From assembly GCA_036491235.1 (NCBI GenBank), contig DASXCK010000499.1, forward strand, positions 1 to 16,378: 16,378 bases of DNA. Reading direction: 5' to 3'. The notes beneath the pieces are model-generated. The model saw only the letters and a list, made by a program, of their open reading frames with translations. It did not search any database and was not told the origin of the DNA. The DNA is from JAVDCA01 sp036491235 (lineage in GTDB: Bacteria > Pseudomonadota > Alphaproteobacteria > Rhizobiales > Xanthobacteraceae). The number at the start of each line of letters is the position of its first letter. Positions within the stretch are counted from its first letter, which is position 1. This document shows positions 13,716 through 16,378 of this stretch, piece by piece. A program made the translations under genes and the position numbers.

Positions 13716-14081
13716 TCACGGCCCCAGATTGCAGTTGCGCTGACAGGTCGTCAGCTGCGTCGTGCAGTTGGTCTGACACGTTTGCGGGTTCGTGGTCGAG
13801 CCGACGGTCGTGACGGATGGAATGACCGTCGTGCCGGTGGACGTGGTGATGCAGGTGTTCTGGCAGGCCTGCACCTGGCTGGTGCAACCGAAGTTGCAGG
13901 TCCGCGAGGTCGTGCTCTGGGCCGGGAAGATGCTCGATGTCGGCGCCTGGATCGTCGCATTGGTGTTGGTCTGATCGGCGGTCTGCGCTTGCGCCGGCAG
14001 CCCTGCGAGGACCGGAAGCCATAATGCAAGCAATACGCCCACGGTGCGCAGACCGGCCCGGCGACGCGGAACGACAGACAT
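13716..14081 (-). CDS. secreted cysteine-rich protein with two CX3CX6CX3C repeats
   Basis: A 121-residue exported protein of unknown function. The signal peptide spans about residues 1-32 (RRRAGLRTVGVLLALWLPVL ... AQA). The mature part is rich in Thr, Ser, Gln and Asn and has two identical cysteine patterns: Cys62, 66, 73, 77 (CNFGCTSQVQACQNTC) and Cys102, 106, 113, 117 (CQTNCTTQLTTCQRNC), offset by exactly 40 residues. They are joined by a Thr/Val/Ser-rich linker. The twin CX3C spacing suggests two small disulfide-locked helical hairpins in the periplasm. GAGGAGAGG precedes ATG 14081; the frame extends to 14240 but without a ribosome site. It is divergent from the AraC regulator, which might control it. 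I do not recognise a named family. Confidence 0.8.
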   Translation of the reverse strand: MSVVPRRRAGLRTVGVLLALWLPVLAGLPAQAQTADQTNTNATIQAPTSSIFPAQSTTSRTCNFGCTSQVQACQNTCITTSTGTTVIPSVTTVGSTTNPQTCQTNCTTQLTTCQRNCNLGP

Positions 14082-14530
14082 CGTCCTCTCCTCAACGCTC
14101 GACCTCGCCCGCCGCAAATGATGCGGGTCGCGCCAGCGAGCGTCAAGGTCGTCCAGATTGCCGGCACGTGCACCGACCCGGATACGAATCACTCGCGGGG
14201 ACGCGAGCGCGCGGGACTCAAATTGGCGTGAATCGGCCACACGGAATTGTGAGCGCCCCGGTCACTGACGCGCCACATCGGATCGTTTACGTAGTGCACG
14301 CTGGCATTCGATCCGCGCAGCGGCCTCGGGCCGCGACGATGATCGCCATGCCGGCTCGGACCGTCGGGGGCCGGTCGCAAAATCGCGTCAAAAATCATCG
14401 CGAAAAATTAAGACCGCGAAAAGTCCGCCGCCCAGGCCTTGCCGGGGCGCGGATGCGGCGCGACAGAGCAACAGGAGGGTGCGCCGACCACAACGAGGGC
14501 AAAGTATCGCGAGCCATGAGGAGATCATTC
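14082..14530. other. divergent intergenic region upstream of the AraC regulator
   Basis: No gene is seen. The plus-strand frame of the regulator is open through here, back to 13937, but the translation has no family character. An A-rich patch at about 14380-14425 contains CGCGAAAA twice (14399-14406 and 14415-14422, 16 bases apart) and is a plausible promoter or regulator-binding zone for the AraC gene. Confidence 0.4.
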
Positions 14531-15472
14531 ATGGGCGAGTCGGCCCCGATCGCGTCGAGCGCAGATTCAGTATCCTTCAAGCAGGCCCGCACGCCGCCGA
14601 GCGTGGCGTGCGCGCCGGTCGAGTTCACGCCGCCCGACATCGCGCAACGCGACATCACGCGGTGGAACGGCATCGCGGCCGATTCGGTCGCCGTGATGCG
14701 GCGCGAGCCATATGAATACCGTTTGCATGCGGCGTGCCATCTCCTGATCATGGCGGAGCGTGCCGAGCGCGACGACGGCGAGACGCTGATCGAGGGCCTG
14801 CCGAAGTCAACGCGCCGGAAGATCAGCGGCCGGCTGAGCTTCGTGCCGGGCGGACACCGCTTCTGCGGTTGGCAGAAGCCGCGGCTGCTCACCCGCGTGA
14901 CCTATTTCTACATCGATCCGCGTGGGCCCTTGCTCGATCCGGAGCTGCATTTCGCCGAGACCGAGTTCAAGCCGCGGCTGTTCTTCCACGATCCGCCACT
15001 GTGGGCGATCGCGTCACGGCTCAAGTCGGCTGCCGCCGGCGCGACGCCCGCCACGCAGCAATATGCCGAGGCGCTGAGTATCCTGCTCGCGCACGAGCTC
15101 CTGCGGCTCAACCGCGGCGGGGCAGATGCGCAATCCTACCTGCGCGGCGGGCTCGCGGCCTGGCAACGTACGCGCGTCGCCGAGTACATCGAGGAGCACC
15201 TTGCCGAGGGCGTGCTGCTGTCCGGCCTCGCCGCGGTCGTGCAGCTGAGCCCGTTCCATTTTGCCCGCGCCTTCAAGCATAGCTTCGGCTTGCCGCCGCT
15301 GCGCTATCTCGCAAGCCGTCGCATCAAGCATGCGAAGGATCTGCTCGCCGGCGATGCGAGCGTCACGCAGGTCGGTCGCGCGGTCGGTTTTGCGGAGACG
15401 AGTTCGTTCACGACGGCGTTTCGCAAGCATGTCGGCATGACGCCGACCGCCTTCCGCCGCGGGCTCGAATGA
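14531..15472 (+). CDS. AraC family transcriptional regulator
   Basis: A 313-residue DNA-binding regulator. The C-terminal 100 residues form the AraC double helix-turn-helix: YIEEHLAEGVLLSGLAAVVQLSPFHFARAFKHSFGLPPLRYL (first helix pair) followed by RRIKHAKDLLAGDASVTQVGRAVGFAETSSFTTAFRKHVGMTP (second, with the GF.E.SSF..AFR..G.TP consensus). The N-terminal 200 residues form a ligand or cupin-like sensing part (LSFVPGGHRFCGWQKP and a TYFYIDPRG strand) that I cannot tie to a ligand. AGGAG at 14519-14523 with a seven-base gap supports ATG 14531; ATG 14516 is an alternative five codons longer. A strong hairpin follows the stop. Target genes are not evident; the divergent cysteine-rich gene is one candidate. 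Confidence 0.93.
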   Translation: MGESAPIASSADSVSFKQARTPPSVACAPVEFTPPDIAQRDITRWNGIAADSVAVMRREPYEYRLHAACHLLIMAERAERDDGETLIEGLPKSTRRKISGRLSFVPGGHRFCGWQKPRLLTRVTYFYIDPRGPLLDPELHFAETEFKPRLFFHDPPLWAIASRLKSAAAGATPATQQYAEALSILLAHELLRLNRGGADAQSYLRGGLAAWQRTRVAEYIEEHLAEGVLLSGLAAVVQLSPFHFARAFKHSFGLPPLRYLASRRIKHAKDLLAGDASVTQVGRAVGFAETSSFTTAFRKHVGMTPTAFRRGLE

Positions 15473-15480
15473 TCGAAAGG

Positions 15481-15510
15481 CGACGAGGGGCGGCGGGCCG
15501 CCCCTCGTCG
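15481..15510. terminator. strong bidirectional hairpin between convergent genes
   Basis: CGACGAGGGGCGG (15481-15493), loop CGGG, CCGCCCCTCGTCG (15498-15510): a perfect 13-pair stem starting eight bases after the AraC stop and 32 bases from the stop of the minus-strand gene. There is no T-tract, but stem strength and position support termination from both sides. Confidence 0.65.
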
Positions 15511-15542
15511 TCGGTAGGGCTGTTGCGCGATCGCGCCGTCGG

Positions 15543-15788
15543 TCAACGATAGCGATAGCCGTGATGGCGCACCTCGGCGCGATCGCGGCGGCTGCCCTGC
15601 GCATAGGCGTCGGCGCCGCCCGTGCCGCGGGCCGCCTGCCAGCTCAGCGCGTTGTCCATTTGGGCGTTGGTCGCCTGCTGGTCGGCCTGTGCAGCCGGCA
15701 TGGCGGCGAACAGCGCGAAGGCGGCGATCACCGGCAACAGCGCGCGGCGGGCCGTGGCGAGCAGGGTCGTGGTGAGATGGTTTTGCAT
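15543..15788 (-). CDS. small secreted protein of unknown function
   Basis: An 81-residue exported protein. The signal peptide is residues 1-34 (ATARRALLPVIAAFALFAAM, then PAAQA). The mature part is about 47 residues (DQQATNAQMDNALSWQAARG, then GGADAYAQGSRRDRAE) and ends in a basic and aromatic tail, VRHHGYRYR. Small periplasmic proteins with Gly/Ala-rich centres and YR-rich ends are common in rhizobia and unnamed. GGAGA precedes ATG 15788 at a good distance; ATG 15794, two codons earlier, lies too close to it. It is divergent from the secreted coiled-coil gene and convergent with the AraC gene across the hairpin. Confidence 0.72.
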   Translation of the reverse strand: MQNHLTTTLLATARRALLPVIAAFALFAAMPAAQADQQATNAQMDNALSWQAARGTGGADAYAQGSRRDRAEVRHHGYRYR

Positions 15789-16108
15789 CTTCATTCTCCG
15801 TTGGTCGGGTGAGGCGCTGCGGATACGCACGCTGGCGTTCCGCATGCGCCGCATATGGGCGCGGCCAGGCGTCGCTTCTTGTGCGCGATTGCGGTGCTTG
15901 GCGCGGTCTTGCGGCAAACGCGCGGGGCGACTGATCGCCGAGCGGCATCGCCGATGCTTGCGGGTGGCGCCCGGCGCGTCGCCTGCCAGAATGCATAATG
16001 CATAGGCCGCTCGCGCACTTCCGACGCGATGCCCCCTGGGCGGACGCCATCCCGCCGGGGCATGTTCGGGCGGGCGGCGCCCGTTGGCGCCGCGTGCCGG
16101 AGTCCGCC
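15789..16108. other. divergent intergenic region
   Basis: Lies between the small secreted protein (minus) and the secreted coiled-coil protein (plus). A 7-base tandem AATGCAT-AATGCAT at 15990-16003, each with the palindrome ATGCAT, is the only patterned spot and lies in the one AT-rich pocket, so it may be promoter-related. Open frames crossing here on both strands are high-G+C shadows. Confidence 0.4.
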
Positions 16109-16378
16109 ATGCCCAGCGCCTTACGTCTGTCCGCGATTCTTGTCCTGCTCGCCTGCGCGGCTGCGCGGGCGCAGGACGTGCCGGGCATCGAAGCGTGCAC
16201 GCACGAGGCGCGCATGGAGCGGCGCACCGGGTGCCTGCAGAGCAACATCGATTATCTGCATGCGCTGATCGGCAAGAACGCCGCGGCCGCGCAGCAGAAG
16301 GCCAATGCGGCGGTGGCCGAGATCGCGGCGCTCAAGGCCCAGGTGGCGGCGCTGCGGACGACGCTCACGGTGCTGCAG
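16109..16378 (+). CDS. secreted coiled-coil protein (partial, cut by right edge)
   Basis: The first 90 residues of an exported protein. The signal peptide is residues 1-22 (MPSALRLSAILVLLACAAA, then RAQ). Next comes a short region with two cysteines ten residues apart (ACTHEARMERRTGCLQSN), then a long alanine-rich helix with heptad-like spacing (NAAVAEIAALKAQVAALRTTL) that continues past the window. GGAG at 16099-16102 precedes the ATG. The likely location is the periplasm; the function is unknown. It is not tied by spacing to any other plus-strand gene here. Confidence 0.75.
   Translation, partial: MPSALRLSAILVLLACAAARAQDVPGIEACTHEARMERRTGCLQSNIDYLHALIGKNAAAAQQKANAAVAEIAALKAQVAALRTTLTVLQ

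Noticed and set aside
13937..14530. N-terminal extension of the AraC gene
   Set aside because: The frame is open, but it is low-complexity Arg-rich translation overlapping the divergent gene; AGGAG before ATG 14531 gives a better start.

Overview
The window (about two-thirds G+C over most of its length) looks like chromosome of an alphaproteobacterium in the Hyphomicrobiales, probably near Bradyrhizobiaceae/Xanthobacteraceae. This is inferred from the gene families (LLM flavin oxidoreductase, orphan TctC binding protein, MAPEG and YbjN proteins, small secreted proteins of rhizobial type). It is also inferred from a long GTCATGCCCGGG-type palindrome at 6989-7077, which I recognise as a common intergenic repeat of that group. 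There is no rRNA, tRNA, CRISPR array or intact mobile element.

Layout. 1-1699 (minus): a SAM methyltransferase followed by an LLM flavin oxidoreductase that runs off the left edge. 1859-3608: a MAPEG membrane protein (plus) overlapping tail to tail a large multi-spanning membrane protein (minus). 3962-5342: a secreted YbjN-domain protein, a small zinc-ribbon protein and a small one-helix membrane protein. 5363-5922 (minus): an AT-richer island of broken genes. 6204-8887 (minus): a sugar-acid dehydratase of the IlvD/Edd family, the palindromic repeat, then an SDR dehydrogenase and a good terminator; together they suggest a non-phosphorylating sugar-acid route. 9227-12023 (plus): an FAD aromatic-type monooxygenase and a periplasmic TctC/Bug solute-binding protein. 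12051-13685: a quinone-oxidoreductase-type MDR protein (minus) divergent from a MaoC/PhaJ-type hydratase (plus), with two near-palindromic repeats between them. 13716-15472: a secreted protein with two CX3CX6CX3C repeats (minus) divergent from an AraC-family regulator (plus). 15543-16378: a small secreted protein (minus) and the start of a secreted coiled-coil protein (plus, cut by the right edge).

The most notable part is 5363-5922. Read on the minus strand it holds the N-terminal third of a colicin-E/pyocin-S-type HNH DNase domain, cut off before its HNH active site. Directly after it come two diverged homologues of colicin/pyocin immunity proteins (Im family). The first lacks helix I. The second has one missing base and a CTG where its start codon should be, inside a CTGA stop/start overlap. 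The stretch is about 50% G+C (121/240 over 5461-5700), against 68% in a control line at 8161-8220. I read it as the decayed remains of a horizontally acquired bacteriocin or polymorphic-toxin module with tandem immunity genes. All family assignments come from reading motifs by eye; no database search was possible.
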